Of a stretch of 64,000 nucleotides of DNA, positions 10,340 to 21,327 are shown piece after piece. Under the pieces are notes generated by a model, which was not told the DNA's origin, ran no database searches, and worked only from the letters and a program-made list of their open reading frames with translations. Within the stretch, counting starts at the first letter, position 1. The number at the start of each line of letters is the position of its first letter. A program made the position numbers and the translations under genes. The stretch is from Marinovum sp. (GTDB lineage Bacteria; Pseudomonadota; Alphaproteobacteria; Rhodobacterales; Rhodobacteraceae): contig JAKVBH010000001.1 in the NCBI GenBank assembly GCA_022447495.1, positions 1 through 64,000 on the forward strand, given 5' to 3'.

Positions 10340-11019
10340 AAGAAACCGACCTCTATCCAGCGGTCAAAGCGCTCCTGGAAGACCAAGGCTATGAGGTGAA
10401 ATCCGAAGTCGGCGCGGCGGATGTGGTGGCCCTCCGTTCCGGCGAAGATGACCCGTTGATCGTCGAGTTGAAGACCGGTTTTTCGCTGACCCTTTTTCAC
10501 CAGGCCATTGCGCGACAAGCCTTGACCGACGCGGTCTATATCGCGGTGGCCCGCGCGCCTGGCAAGCGCTGGCAAAAAGCGCTGGTGGCCAATACCAAGC
10601 TTTGCCGACGCCTCGGTTTGGGATTGATCCTTGTTCGGCTCTCGGATGGTCACGTTGAGGTAAAGCTTGACCCCGCCCCCTACACGCCACGCAAATCAAA
10701 ACCGAGAAGTGCGCGGCTCCTGCGGGAATTTGCCCGCCGCGTGGGTGATCCCAATACAGGCGGCGCTGCGCGCAGGGGCACGCTTGTCACCGCCTACCGA
10801 CAGGACGCTCAACGGCTCGCCAGCCATCTGCGCGCCCATGGCCCGAGCAAAGGCAGCGATGTGGCCAAAGCCACGGGCGTCCCCCACGCCACGCGCATGA
10901 TGCGCGACGATCATTACGGTTGGTTTGACCGCACGAACACCAAGGGTGTGTACAAACTCTCACCACGGGGCGCGGAGGAAACGTCGGAAACGGAGCTATC
11001 TGCACGGATCGAGGGGTGA
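10336..11019 (+). CDS. DUF2161 family protein (PD-(D/E)XK-like)
   Basis: GTG start overlapping the previous stop; '[58 protein letters not shown]'. Confidence 0.88.
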   Translation: MKETDLYPAVKALLEDQGYEVKSEVGAADVVALRSGEDDPLIVELKTGFSLTLFHQAIARQALTDAVYIAVARAPGKRWQKALVANTKLCRRLGLGLILVRLSDGHVEVKLDPAPYTPRKSKPRSARLLREFARRVGDPNTGGAARRGTLVTAYRQDAQRLASHLRAHGPSKGSDVAKATGVPHATRMMRDDHYGWFDRTNTKGVYKLSPRGAEETSETELSARIEG

Positions 11020-11117
11020 AATGTGCAGATACCCCGTTGTCTCACCCGATCTTCGCCGCGCTTGACCGCAATTGAACGCTCATTCATAAAAGTGGCATAG
11101 GCATCGGGGAGGATGAT

Positions 11118-12269
11118 ATGGACTTTGCACTCAGCGAGGAATCCCAAGCCGTTTTTGAAATGGTCGTGAGCTTTGGTTCCGAGGAAATCGCACCCCATGC
11201 GTTGGCCTGGGAAAAAGACGGCACCATCCCAAAAGACCTCTGGCCCAAGGTCGCTGCACTGGGTCTGGGCGGGATTTATGTGAGCGAGGACGCAGGTGGA
11301 TCGGGTCTCAACCGACTTGATGCGACCTTAGTTTTCGAAGCGATGTCAATGTCTTGCCCGTCTGTGGCCGCGTTTTTGTCGATCCATAATATGTGCGCCA
11401 AGATGATCGAAACCTATGGTTCAGACGATCTGCGGGCACGCCATTTGCCGCCTGCGCTCAGTATGGAGCGCGTGTTTTCTTACTGTCTAACGGAGCCCGG
11501 CTCCGGCTCAGATGCTGCAGCTTTGAAGACTAAGGCTCTAAGAACAAACGAAGGTTATCGGTTGACGGGCACCAAGGCTTTCATTTCTGGCGGCGGGTAT
11601 TCGGACGCCTACATCATTCTATCTCGCACCGGCGCCGAGGGCCCCAAAGGCATCTCCGCGCTCATTGTCGAAGACGGGTCCGAGGGTCTCAGCTTTGGTG
11701 GTCTTGAAGACAAAATGGGCTGGCGGTCGCAACCGACACGGCAAGTTCAACTTGATAACTGTCTGACATCCCATGATAATCTTTTGGGTGAAGAAGGTCG
11801 AGGTTTCTCTTATGCCATGGCAGGGTTGGACGGGGGCCGCCTCAATATTGCCGCCTGTAGCCTTGGCGCCGCCCAGCAAGCCTTGACCCGGACCCGCGCC
11901 TATATGGCGGAACGCCAAGCCTTTGGTCAGTCGATCGATCAGTTCCAAGCCCTACAATTCCGCCTAGCGGATATGGAAATCGAGTTGCAAGCCGCCCGCG
12001 TTTTTCTGCGCCAGGCCGCCTGGATGCTCGACACGGGTCACACAGAGGCCACGAAACACTGCGCCATGGCCAAAAAATTTGTGACAGAGATTGGCTCCAA
12101 AGTCGCCGACAACTGCCTCCAACTTCACGGTGGTTACGGCTATCTTGCAGACTACGGAATCGAGAAATTGGTCCGCGATTTGCGGGTGCATCAAATCCTG
12201 GAAGGCACCAATGAAATCATGCGCCTTATCGTTGCGCGCCATCTCTTAGAAAAGGCCGCTAGGAACTGA
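11118..12269 (+). CDS. Acyl-CoA dehydrogenase (isobutyryl-CoA dehydrogenase-like)
   Basis: 'YCLTEPGSGSDAAALKTKA', 'QLHGGYGYLADYGIEKLVRDLRVHQILEGTNEIMRLIVAR'; context of the valine pathway. Confidence 0.93.
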   Translation: MDFALSEESQAVFEMVVSFGSEEIAPHALAWEKDGTIPKDLWPKVAALGLGGIYVSEDAGGSGLNRLDATLVFEAMSMSCPSVAAFLSIHNMCAKMIETYGSDDLRARHLPPALSMERVFSYCLTEPGSGSDAAALKTKALRTNEGYRLTGTKAFISGGGYSDAYIILSRTGAEGPKGISALIVEDGSEGLSFGGLEDKMGWRSQPTRQVQLDNCLTSHDNLLGEEGRGFSYAMAGLDGGRLNIAACSLGAAQQALTRTRAYMAERQAFGQSIDQFQALQFRLADMEIELQAARVFLRQAAWMLDTGHTEATKHCAMAKKFVTEIGSKVADNCLQLHGGYGYLADYGIEKLVRDLRVHQILEGTNEIMRLIVARHLLEKAARN

Positions 12270-12285
12270 AGTAAAAGGACTTTTG

Positions 12286-13329
12286 ATGTCTGACATCTCC
12301 ATCCGCATTGTTGGGCGCACCGGCCGGATCACCCTACAGCGACCCAAAGCTCTCAACGCATTGTCCTATGCGATGTGCCGAGAAATTGATGCCGCACTTA
12401 AGGCATGGAGCGACGACACAGACGTCGATCTTCTTGTGATTGATGCTGAAGGCGAGCGCGCATTCTGCGCCGGTGGCGACATCCAAGAAATGTACGACAC
12501 CGGAACAGCTGGGGATTTTGACTACGGCCGCCGCTTCTGGCGTGACGAATATCGCATGAATGCGCGTCTATATGAGTTTCCCAAACCCGTTGTCACGTTT
12601 CTTCAGGGCTTCACGATGGGCGGCGGCGTGGGCGTAGGCTGCCACGGCTCACACCGTGTTGTGGGCGAGACAAGCCAAATTGCCATGCCCGAAGTGGGCA
12701 TTGGCTTGGTCCCTGACGTTGGCGGGTCGCTGATCCTCGCACAGGCACCGGGGCGCCTCGGGGAATACCTCGGCACCACCGCCGCACGCATGGGTCCTGC
12801 GGATGCAATCTTGGTGGGATTTGCCGATTACTACATCCCTGAATCCGACTGGCAAAACCTCATATCAGATCTAGAAAAAATACCTGATTACAGCATAATA
12901 GAGACTGCTTCTCAAGCTCCTCCGGACGGAAAACTGGCCCACATACAGCCCGACGTTGATCGCCTGTTCATCGGAGAAACTTTGAGCGACGTGCTCAAGA
13001 ACCTGCAATCAGATGGCGGTTCCGTTGCGCAAAAGGCACTCACGTTGATGGGGCGGAATGCGCCGCTCTCCATGGCATGTGCCATCGACATGGTGCGGCG
13101 GTTGCGCGGATCAGATCGCATACGCGCCGCGCTAGAGTTGGAGTACCGGTTCACCCATCGCGCGATGGAGCACGGCGACTTTATAGAGGGCATACGCGCA
13201 GCCATCATCGACAAAGATCGCAAACCCATATGGCAACATGCCATGGACGCAGTGCCACCGCTGGCCGTGAGCCAAATGCTCCGGCCTTTGGGGGCGGACA
13301 AACTAACATTTGAGGAGGCAGAAGCATGA
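12286..13329 (+). CDS. Enoyl-CoA hydratase/isomerase family, 3-hydroxyisobutyryl-CoA hydrolase-like
   Basis: 'RPKALNALSYAMC', 'GERAFCAGGDIQEMYDTG', 'GFTMGGGVGVGCHGSHRVVGE...AMPEVGIGLVPDVGGS'. Confidence 0.92.
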   Translation: MSDISIRIVGRTGRITLQRPKALNALSYAMCREIDAALKAWSDDTDVDLLVIDAEGERAFCAGGDIQEMYDTGTAGDFDYGRRFWRDEYRMNARLYEFPKPVVTFLQGFTMGGGVGVGCHGSHRVVGETSQIAMPEVGIGLVPDVGGSLILAQAPGRLGEYLGTTAARMGPADAILVGFADYYIPESDWQNLISDLEKIPDYSIIETASQAPPDGKLAHIQPDVDRLFIGETLSDVLKNLQSDGGSVAQKALTLMGRNAPLSMACAIDMVRRLRGSDRIRAALELEYRFTHRAMEHGDFIEGIRAAIIDKDRKPIWQHAMDAVPPLAVSQMLRPLGADKLTFEEAEA

Positions 13330-14198
13330 AAATCGGGTTCATCGGACTGGGAAATATGGGCGCGCCCATGGCGGCCAACTTGGCCGGAGCGGGACACGAC
13401 GTGGTCGGCTTTGACGTGGCAAATAGCACGGCAGAAGGCATTGAAAACGTTTCATCTTCAGCCCTTGCAGCCGAAGAAGCGGATGTCGTCATCACCATGC
13501 TACCCAATGGCGACATCCTGCGCGCTGTGGCGGCGGAAGTTTTGCCCGCCATGGCGTCGGGTGCGGTATTGCTCGATTGCTCAACAGTGGACGTTAACAG
13601 TGCGCGGGCAGTGGCGGCGGAGGCGGACGCAGCAGGAGTCATGGCATTGGATGCGCCTGTCTCTGGCGGGATCGGCGGTGCCGCAGCCGGGACATTGACG
13701 TTCATGGTCGGTGGCCCGGACACTGCCTTGGCCAAAGCTCAACCACTTCTGGACATCATGGGCGGCAAAACAGTGCATTGCGGCGGCGCAGGCAATGGCC
13801 AGGCGGCCAAGATCTGCAACAACATGATCCTCGGCGCTACCATGATCGCCACCTGCGAAGCCTTTGCTTTGGCTGACAAATTGGGGCTAGCGCGGCAGAG
13901 CATGTTTGACGTGGTCTCCACCTCTTCGGGGTATAGTTGGACGATGAATGCATATTGCCCTGCGCCCGGTGTTGGACCTAAGACCCCAGCTGACAACGAC
14001 TACCAACCGGGTTTTGCAGCAGAGCTGATGCTCAAGGATCTTGGCCTCAGTCAAGACGCAGCGGCGACGGTTGATGCAGACACACCCATGGGCGCTCGGG
14101 CCTTGGAACTTTACCGAAGTTTCGTCGAAAATGAAGGCGGTATGGGCAAGGATTTCTCCGCGATGCTACCCCGATTTGAGACGCGTGGACGCGACTAA
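13326..14198 (+). CDS. mmsB: 3-hydroxyisobutyrate dehydrogenase
   Basis: 'MKIGFIGLGNMGAPMAANLAGAGHDVVGFD', 'DAPVSGGIGGAAAGTLTFMVGG', 'GQAAKICNNMILG'; overlaps the upstream gene by 4 bp. Confidence 0.95.
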   Translation: MKIGFIGLGNMGAPMAANLAGAGHDVVGFDVANSTAEGIENVSSSALAAEEADVVITMLPNGDILRAVAAEVLPAMASGAVLLDCSTVDVNSARAVAAEADAAGVMALDAPVSGGIGGAAAGTLTFMVGGPDTALAKAQPLLDIMGGKTVHCGGAGNGQAAKICNNMILGATMIATCEAFALADKLGLARQSMFDVVSTSSGYSWTMNAYCPAPGVGPKTPADNDYQPGFAAELMLKDLGLSQDAAATVDADTPMGARALELYRSFVENEGGMGKDFSAMLPRFETRGRD

Positions 14199-14418
14199 CT
14201 GAGGCGGAAATATGGCAAAAGTTTGTCGCAACGCACCTAAGTCACGTGAGAAATGTCAATTAAAATGTTGATAATAATAGAGATGGTTTTATGATTGCGG
14301 CAAATCAAATCCGCCGCATTTTGCGATAGATCGCCTTAATTCGACCATAAACAGACCATCCTCCTGAGCGAGATTGTCCTCAAGAGCGCAACAATGCGCC
14401 GTGTATTGAGGAATTGAG

Positions 14419-15996
14419 ATGCCTACAGCCCAGGAGCTGCCCATCGACTCCAGCGCGACCGCGTTGGAGATGGCACTGGAGATATTTGGTTCTGGCGCGA
14501 CGGTGAACAATGCCACTTACTTCGGTGATCCGCTGTCTTCCGGCATATACTCCAATGGCGATGCTGTCTCAGAAGAGGCGACCCCCGGCGATACGGGCGT
14601 CATCCTTTCAACGGGGCATGTCGACGATTTCACCAACGATTCCGGCACTCTGAACACCAATACTGCCACGAACACGGGAACCAATTCGAGCGGTGTGAAC
14701 GGCGATTCTCAGTTCGACGCGCTTGCCGGTGGCTCAACCTTTGATGCATCCATTTTGTTGGTTGAGTTCACGCCGACGGGCGACACTCTAACTGTGGATT
14801 TCGTGATCTCTTCCGAAGAGTATCCGGAGTTTGTGAGTTCGCAATACCTTGATGTTATTGGTGTTTGGGTCAACGGTGTTGAGGCAACGGTGTCGGTTGG
14901 GAACGGACAGGCATCGGTTGGAAACATCAACGGCGCCAACACGCCCAACCTCTACAACGATAATACATCTGATCAGTTCAATACCGAAATGGATGGTTTC
15001 ACGGTCACCTTGACCTTCTCCGCCCCGGTCAACGCTGGTGCGACGAATACGTTGCGCATCGGTGTGGCTGATGTGGCGGATTCCGGCTACGATACGAACC
15101 TTCTGATTGCAGGCGGCTCGGTTCAGTCAAGCATCGTGGCCTTGGACGACAGCGTGACAATTGGCAACAATGACACCACGATCCTTGATGTCCTGGCCAA
15201 TGACAGCACCACGGGTGGTACGCTGTCCATCACGCATGTGAATGGTGAAACAGTCGTTGCCGGTCAAACCATTGTCCTCGGCACGGGCCAACAGGTGACG
15301 TTAAACGCGAATGGTACCTTTACCATCCAAGGCGATAGCGACGACGAAACTGTCTATTTCAACTACTCTATCGTAGACGACAACGGCAACACAGACACCG
15401 CGCTTGTCGGCATCACTCAGGTGCCCTGCTTTGCAGCAGGAACCCTTATCGACACGGCGGACGGGCCCATCGCAGTGGAGACTTTGCGCCCCGGCATTCA
15501 AGTGCCGACGCGTGATCAAGGCCTACAGACCATTCGTTGGGTGGGTCGGCGCACGGTCTCAACCACCGGCGCCAATGTGCCAATCCGCATCGCCAAAGGC
15601 ACCATGGGTGCCGTTCGCGATCTCGTCCTGTCCTCCCAGCATCGCGTTTTGATACAAGACGTGTGGGCCACTTTGATGTTTGGTGAGGATGAGGTGCTGG
15701 TAAAGGCCAAGGACCTGATCAATGATCATTCCGTGCGTCCTGTGACGGATATGGACGAAATCACCTATGTTCACATCCTCTTTGACACCCATCAGATTGT
15801 GATGGCTAACGGCGTGGCGTGTGAGAGCTACTTACCCGGTCCCGCGACCATGAAGCAATTCGACCGCAGTACGCAGACTGAGATTGTCTTGCTTTTTCCT
15901 GAGCTTACGGCCGGTTTTGATCACTATGGCCCCGCTGCGCGGAGCATTTTGCGCACGCCAGAGGCCGCCGCACTCGCCCAAGTGTTGGCTGCCTAG
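14419..15996 (+). CDS. Choice-of-anchor L-like protein with C-terminal Hint domain
   Basis: N-terminal beta-rich 'ATYFGDPLSSGIYSNGD...ILSTGHVDDF...VISSEEYPEF'; bridging 'VALDDSVTIGNNDTTILDVLANDSTTGGTLSI'; C-terminal 'VPCFAAGTLIDTADGPIAVETLRPGIQVPTRDQGLQTIRWVGRR' typical of Hint_2. Confidence 0.9.
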   Translation: MPTAQELPIDSSATALEMALEIFGSGATVNNATYFGDPLSSGIYSNGDAVSEEATPGDTGVILSTGHVDDFTNDSGTLNTNTATNTGTNSSGVNGDSQFDALAGGSTFDASILLVEFTPTGDTLTVDFVISSEEYPEFVSSQYLDVIGVWVNGVEATVSVGNGQASVGNINGANTPNLYNDNTSDQFNTEMDGFTVTLTFSAPVNAGATNTLRIGVADVADSGYDTNLLIAGGSVQSSIVALDDSVTIGNNDTTILDVLANDSTTGGTLSITHVNGETVVAGQTIVLGTGQQVTLNANGTFTIQGDSDDETVYFNYSIVDDNGNTDTALVGITQVPCFAAGTLIDTADGPIAVETLRPGIQVPTRDQGLQTIRWVGRRTVSTTGANVPIRIAKGTMGAVRDLVLSSQHRVLIQDVWATLMFGEDEVLVKAKDLINDHSVRPVTDMDEITYVHILFDTHQIVMANGVACESYLPGPATMKQFDRSTQTEIVLLFPELTAGFDHYGPAARSILRTPEAAALAQVLAA

Positions 15997-16005
15997 AACC
16001 AGTTG

Positions 16006-16389
16006 CTACATGGGGAGGCCGCGAATGACACCAAAGACGCGGCATTGATCCAGAAACGTGTTCAAATCCCGGGTATCATCCATGCCAACCCGGACATTGC
16101 GATCCCACTTGGCGGAGTGTTCTGCCGTTTTGCGCTCTGTGAAGGATTCTCCGTGAAACAAACGTACAAAGTCGCGCATGGCTGCCGCGGCGGTAGGAAA
16201 GTCCACCTCAACATCTTCAGGGAAGTCCGGACCCTCCTGCGGAACCTCAATCATATCGAGAATGACCGCGCACTCGAGGATTTTGCTGGCATCGGCCAGG
16301 CGCCCAACCTGCCAAACGTCACTCAAGGCAATGCTTGGTGCGACACCACACATGCAGGCGGCCACACAAGCACCGCGCCTGAGCTTCAT
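16006..16389 (-). CDS. Hypothetical protein with putative N-terminal signal/hydrophobic segment, translationally coupled to uvrA
   Basis: 127 aa; ATG overlaps the uvrA TGA; '[23 protein letters not shown]'. Confidence 0.6.
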   Translation of the reverse strand: MKLRRGACVAACMCGVAPSIALSDVWQVGRLADASKILECAVILDMIEVPQEGPDFPEDVEVDFPTAAAAMRDFVRLFHGESFTERKTAEHSAKWDRNVRVGMDDTRDLNTFLDQCRVFGVIRGLPM

Positions 16390-19262
16390 TCCGCCGCGAC
16401 AGATGTCAGCCCAAGCATCGGCGCCAAATACCGTCCAGTATGGGAGCGCGCCACTTGTGAGACGTCTTCCGGCGTGCCCGTGGCCACAATCTCCCCACCG
16501 CCGTCACCCCCTTCCGGCCCGATGTCTATGAGGTAATCCGCAGTTTTCACAACATCTAGATTATGTTCGATGACAAGGACCGAGTTTCCTTGGTCTACCA
16601 ATTCATGAAGCACTTCCAACAACTTACGAACGTCTTCGAAGTGTAGTCCGGTGGTCGGTTCATCGAGGATATAAAGCGTGCGCCCGGTGGAGCGTTTGGA
16701 GAGCTCTTTGGCAAGTTTGACCCGTTGCGCCTCACCGCCTGAAAGGGTCGTGGCTTGTTGCCCAACCTTTATGTAGCCCAAGCCAACGCGCATCAACGCA
16801 TCCATCTTCTCGCGGATGCTCGGCACAGCCTTGAAGAATTCTTGCGCATCTTCAACCGTCATATCAAGAACATCCGCTATACTCTTGCCTTTAAATAGAA
16901 TTTCTAGAGTTTCGCGATTGTAGCGTTTGCCCTGGCAGGTCTCACAGGTGACGTAGACGTCGGGCAGGAAGTGCATCTCGATCTTTATGACTCCATCGCC
17001 CTGACAGGCTTCGCACCGGCCACCTTTGACGTTGAAGCTAAATCGGCCAGGTTTGTAACCGCGAGCTTTGGCTTCCGGCAGCCCGGCAAACCAATCACGG
17101 ATCGGCGTGAACGCTCCGGTGTACGTCGCTGGGTTCGAGCGCGGGGTACGCCCAATCGGGCGTTGGTCGATGTCGATGACCTTGTCGAGATGCTCCAAGC
17201 CTTTGATTGTCTCGCAGGGTGCTGGCGTTTGCTTGGCACCGTTGAGTTGCATCGATGCAGTTTTGAAAAGTGTCTCAATGGTGAGTGTGGATTTGCCGCC
17301 GCCCGATACACCGGTGACGCAAACAAACTGGCCGAGTGGGAAATCGGCCGTCACATCTTTGAGGTTGTTGCCCGTCGCTTTGACCACGGTGAGCTTCTTG
17401 CCATTGCCTGTGCGGCGCTCTGTGGGCACAGAGATCTGGCGTTTGCCTGAGAGGTATTTCCCGGTTAGCGAAGTCTTTGATTTCTCGATCTGTTTCGGGG
17501 TGCCTTTGGCCACCACTTCGCCGCCGTGGACCCCCGCACCAGGGCCAATGTCAAAAACATAATCTGCCTCTCGGATCGCTTCCTCGTCATGCTCAACCAC
17601 GATGACGGTATTGCCCTGATCACGCAAGTTTTTAAGCGTTTCGAGCAGACGTGTGTTGTCGCGTTGGTGCAGACCAATGGACGGTTCATCAAGCACATAA
17701 AGCACCCCGGTGAGCCCTGAGCCGATCTGCGAGGCCAACCTAATCCGCTGGCTTTCTCCGCCCGAAAGCGTGCCTGCATTGCGGCTCAGCGTGAGATATT
17801 CGAGGCCCACATTGTTGAGGAACCCCAGACGTTCACGGATTTCCTTGAGGATCGCTCGGGCAATTTCGTTCTTTTGTTTGGTCAGGTGATCGGGGACCGC
17901 CAAGGTCCAGTCATAGGCCTGTTTGATCGACATCTCGACCACTTGGCCCACATGGAGCAATGCGGCGGACCCACCGATTTTCACAGCCAACGCTTCTTCA
18001 CGCAGACGGTAACCATTACATGCGCCGCAAGGACGATTGTTTTGATACCGTTCGAACTCTTCACGGATCCAATTGCTATCGGTTTCGCGGTAGCGGCGCT
18101 CCATATTGGGGATCACGCCTTCGAAGGTGCGCGTTACCTGATAAACACGGCCACCTTCGTCATATCGAAATGGAATTTCTTCGTCACCGGAACCGTAGAG
18201 GAACACTTGCTGTACATGGGGCGGAAGGTCTTTCCACCGGTCGTTTTTGTTGAAGTCGTAGTGCTTGGCTAGTGCTTCTATGGTTTGAAGGAAGTACGGC
18301 GATTTGCCTTTGCGCCAGGGGGCCAGCGCGCCATCAGCGATTCTGAGCGTTTGATCCGGCACCACAAGACGCTCATCAAAGAAAAGTTCATGCCCCAAAC
18401 CGTCGCACTCTGGGCATGCCCCAAACGGCGCGTTGAACGAGAAAAGGCGCGGTTCGATTTCCGGGATCGTGAAGCCAGATACCGGGCACGCGAAATTCTC
18501 CGAAAAGGTGATACGCTCAGGCTCACCTTGATCCTCACGCGGTGCGGTCTCCAAAATCGCAATCCCATCGGCCAAATCGAGAGCCGTGCGCAGGCTGTCC
18601 GCGAGACGCGTCTCAAGGCCTTCCCGGACCACAATGCGATCCACCACCACGTCGATGTCATGGCGATATTTCTTGTCGAGTTTGGGAGGTTCGTCGAGGT
18701 CGTAGAACGCGCCATCTACCTTGACACGCTGGAATCCCTGCTTGCGCAACTCCAAGAATTCTTTGCGATATTCACCTTTTCGGTCACGAATGATCGGCGC
18801 AAGGAGATAGCCGCGGGTCCCCTCCTCCATCTCCATAATCCGGTCGACCATGTCTTGGACCTGTTGAGCTTCAATCGGCTTGCCGGTTGCAGGGCTATAG
18901 GGCGTGCCCGCACGGGCAAAGAGAAGCCGCAGATAGTCGTAAATCTCGGTCACGGTGCCCACGGTTGACCGCGGGTTTTTGGACGTGGTCTTTTGCTCAA
19001 TCGAGATGGCTGGCGAAAGGCCCGCAATGTGGTCCACATCGGGCTTTTCCATCATGTCTAGGAATTGCCGTGCATAGGCCGATAGGCTCTCAACATAGCG
19101 TCTCTGACCTTCGGCATAGATCGTGTCAAAGGCCAAACTCGACTTGCCAGAACCCGAAAGGCCGGTGATCACGACAAGCTTGTCGCGTGGGATATCAACA
19201 TCGACACCTTTGAGATTGTGCTCACGTGCCCCGCGGACTTCGATGTTCTTGAGCTCAGCCAT
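16386..19262 (-). CDS. uvrA: Excinuclease ABC subunit A
   Basis: '[68 protein letters not shown]', two ABC signatures and zinc-finger motifs. Confidence 0.98.
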   Translation of the reverse strand: MAELKNIEVRGAREHNLKGVDVDIPRDKLVVITGLSGSGKSSLAFDTIYAEGQRRYVESLSAYARQFLDMMEKPDVDHIAGLSPAISIEQKTTSKNPRSTVGTVTEIYDYLRLLFARAGTPYSPATGKPIEAQQVQDMVDRIMEMEEGTRGYLLAPIIRDRKGEYRKEFLELRKQGFQRVKVDGAFYDLDEPPKLDKKYRHDIDVVVDRIVVREGLETRLADSLRTALDLADGIAILETAPREDQGEPERITFSENFACPVSGFTIPEIEPRLFSFNAPFGACPECDGLGHELFFDERLVVPDQTLRIADGALAPWRKGKSPYFLQTIEALAKHYDFNKNDRWKDLPPHVQQVFLYGSGDEEIPFRYDEGGRVYQVTRTFEGVIPNMERRYRETDSNWIREEFERYQNNRPCGACNGYRLREEALAVKIGGSAALLHVGQVVEMSIKQAYDWTLAVPDHLTKQKNEIARAILKEIRERLGFLNNVGLEYLTLSRNAGTLSGGESQRIRLASQIGSGLTGVLYVLDEPSIGLHQRDNTRLLETLKNLRDQGNTVIVVEHDEEAIREADYVFDIGPGAGVHGGEVVAKGTPKQIEKSKTSLTGKYLSGKRQISVPTERRTGNGKKLTVVKATGNNLKDVTADFPLGQFVCVTGVSGGGKSTLTIETLFKTASMQLNGAKQTPAPCETIKGLEHLDKVIDIDQRPIGRTPRSNPATYTGAFTPIRDWFAGLPEAKARGYKPGRFSFNVKGGRCEACQGDGVIKIEMHFLPDVYVTCETCQGKRYNRETLEILFKGKSIADVLDMTVEDAQEFFKAVPSIREKMDALMRVGLGYIKVGQQATTLSGGEAQRVKLAKELSKRSTGRTLYILDEPTTGLHFEDVRKLLEVLHELVDQGNSVLVIEHNLDVVKTADYLIDIGPEGGDGGGEIVATGTPEDVSQVARSHTGRYLAPMLGLTSVAAE

Positions 19263-19501
19263 GACTGCTCCCCTGGCTTTCATTGAGATGAACAGATAGT
19301 TTACCTTCCGCTTCGAGCCAATCGAAAAATGAGAACATAAAAAGAACACGCCAACTATCATCGGTGCGTAGCGGCATGTTGTGTGCTTTTTCGTCTCTCG
19401 CGAAACACTACTGTGTTTGATTCAAAATCCGTTAAGGCGAATCCACTACTGGTACTTGTTTATGAGGCGGCGCATCTCAACGCTCGCGTATCTAATGCTA
19501 A

Positions 19502-20002
19502 GTGATGCCAATGCTCGACCGACGCAAACACAAAGATGATGTGACCCCACAGTACGAAGATTCGGGTCTCTTCAAGACGCCCGTGCTGTGGATTGAGGTG
19601 CACCTCACTCCCAAAATGGGCCGCAATGCTCGCGGCGATTACCTAATCACGGGCTATGTCGAGCGCAATACCGAGATTGAGGTCGTCTTTGCGGGGCGTC
19701 GTCGCGCCTGTGCTGAACCTGCGATTTCAAAGCTCAAGCGCCTTTGGACACAAGCCAATCGCGCCAGCGAAGGCGGCGCGGCACCGAAGCCTGAGCAAGT
19801 GCGGATGCCCGTTCGCGTCAATGGCGCATGGCGGCCACGCTTCCAAAGTGATCAACAAGGATGGGTCACGCGCAGCTATCAGTTGATGGTCGCGGAATGG
19901 AGTATGATCGATCCGGGGGGTGCAATGGTCACCTTTGGCGAGCCGCCGCTGGTATCTGACACCGCCAAGAAGGTCACTGTTAAGGATCGCAAGCAAGCTT
20001 AG
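19502..20002 (+). CDS. Conserved hypothetical protein
   Basis: 166-aa ORF divergent from uvrA with continuous coding character. Confidence 0.7.
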   Translation: MMPMLDRRKHKDDVTPQYEDSGLFKTPVLWIEVHLTPKMGRNARGDYLITGYVERNTEIEVVFAGRRRACAEPAISKLKRLWTQANRASEGGAAPKPEQVRMPVRVNGAWRPRFQSDQQGWVTRSYQLMVAEWSMIDPGGAMVTFGEPPLVSDTAKKVTVKDRKQA

Positions 20003-20210
20003 ACTGACGCAGGCTACCGGAGCGCATTGAAAATTTGCACAAGGCTACCAGTCTCGACCGGGGCTCTCAAATCATTATGATTGATCGCGCGATTGGCCGA
20101 TTTTCTCTGCGGGTTTATTGGTTACTGGCAAGCGAGACAGCCCAAAAGGCGCTTGAGCGGGTTCTGCCACTTTGTGTTCAGACTAGCTATTCCAAGTCAG
20201 CCAGTGGTGA

Positions 20211-21302
20211 TTAGCGGTACCGCAGTGATGCGCCGCAAGGGCCAAACAAATGTACTTTCTCAGGCGCAGCTGACATGGCCGAGGTTTGGCCGCGCAAACC
20301 TCGGTGGATGCCAGGCAATTTCGCCAAAAGGGGCGCATCGCTGTCGTCTGTATCGATATAGACCAAGGTCACCTCGCCCAGTTCCTCAGTATAAGTTACC
20401 TGGCCTTGCACCGCCGCCGTCCCTCGCGCTTCGGTCAAGTCTTCTGGGCGAATACCCACGTTGACCCGCATGCCCATGTCAGCGTCAGTTGTTGGGACGG
20501 TGGAAATCACTTCTAAACCATTGCCCAGAGAGACCCTGGTCCTCGCACCCGTGGCATCAATTGTTCCAGAAATCAGGTTCATGGCCGGAGAGCCGATGAA
20601 CTGTGCCACAAACTCGCTGTTGGGCGTTTCATAGAGCTCCAGAGGAGTGCCCACCTGCGCGATGCCTTTGTTCGCGAGCACAACGATCCGCGACGCCAAG
20701 GTCATGGCCTCTACCTGATCGTGTGTCACATAAATCATAGTGCTCTCAGGCATGGCCTCTTTGAGCTTCGCAATCTCAATCCGCGTCGCAACGCGCAGCG
20801 CCGCGTCGAGATTGGAAAGCGGCTCATCGAAGAGATAGACCTTGGGATCGCGCACAATCGAGCGCCCAATGGCAACCCGCTGCCGCTGGCCTCCGGAGAG
20901 CGCTTTGGGCAACCGGTCAAGATACGGTTCCAACTGTAGAACTTTGGCCGCGTTCGAAATGGACTCATCGATCTCGGCTTTCGATTTCTTCGCCAGTTTC
21001 AGGGCAAAGGCCATGTTCTCGCGCACGGTCATATGCGGGTAGAGCGCGTAGGACTGGAACACCATCGCAATACCGCGCTGGGATGGCGGCACGTCATTCA
21101 TAACTTGTCCGTCAATCTCCAAAGTACCGCCCGTGATCTTTTCCAACCCGGCGATCATGCGCAACAAAGTTGATTTCCCGCAGCCCGAGGGACCCACAAA
21201 AACGATCAATTCGCCTTGGTTGATATCAAGGTCGATATTGTTGAGCACGTTGACTGTGCCGCCATAGGTCTTTTCGATATCTGTGAGTTTTAGATCGGCC
21301 AT
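20211..21302 (-). CDS. aglK: ABC transporter ATP-binding protein, UgpC/MalK type (alpha-glucoside AglK)
   Basis: Walker A 'GPSGCGKST', 'LSGGQRQRVAIGRSIVRDPKVYLFDEPLSNLDAALR', C-terminal TOBE region; end of the agl operon. Confidence 0.92.
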   Translation of the reverse strand: MADLKLTDIEKTYGGTVNVLNNIDLDINQGELIVFVGPSGCGKSTLLRMIAGLEKITGGTLEIDGQVMNDVPPSQRGIAMVFQSYALYPHMTVRENMAFALKLAKKSKAEIDESISNAAKVLQLEPYLDRLPKALSGGQRQRVAIGRSIVRDPKVYLFDEPLSNLDAALRVATRIEIAKLKEAMPESTMIYVTHDQVEAMTLASRIVVLANKGIAQVGTPLELYETPNSEFVAQFIGSPAMNLISGTIDATGARTRVSLGNGLEVISTVPTTDADMGMRVNVGIRPEDLTEARGTAAVQGQVTYTEELGEVTLVYIDTDDSDAPLLAKLPGIHRGLRGQTSAMSAAPEKVHLFGPCGASLRYR

Positions 21303-21327
21303 CTTTACCCCCCTTCTCGTTGTATCG

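Noticed and set aside
14296-14318. TGCGGC-(11 nt)-GCCGCA hairpin after mmsB
   Set aside because: Only a 6-bp stem with a large loop and weak T-tract; not convincing as a terminator.
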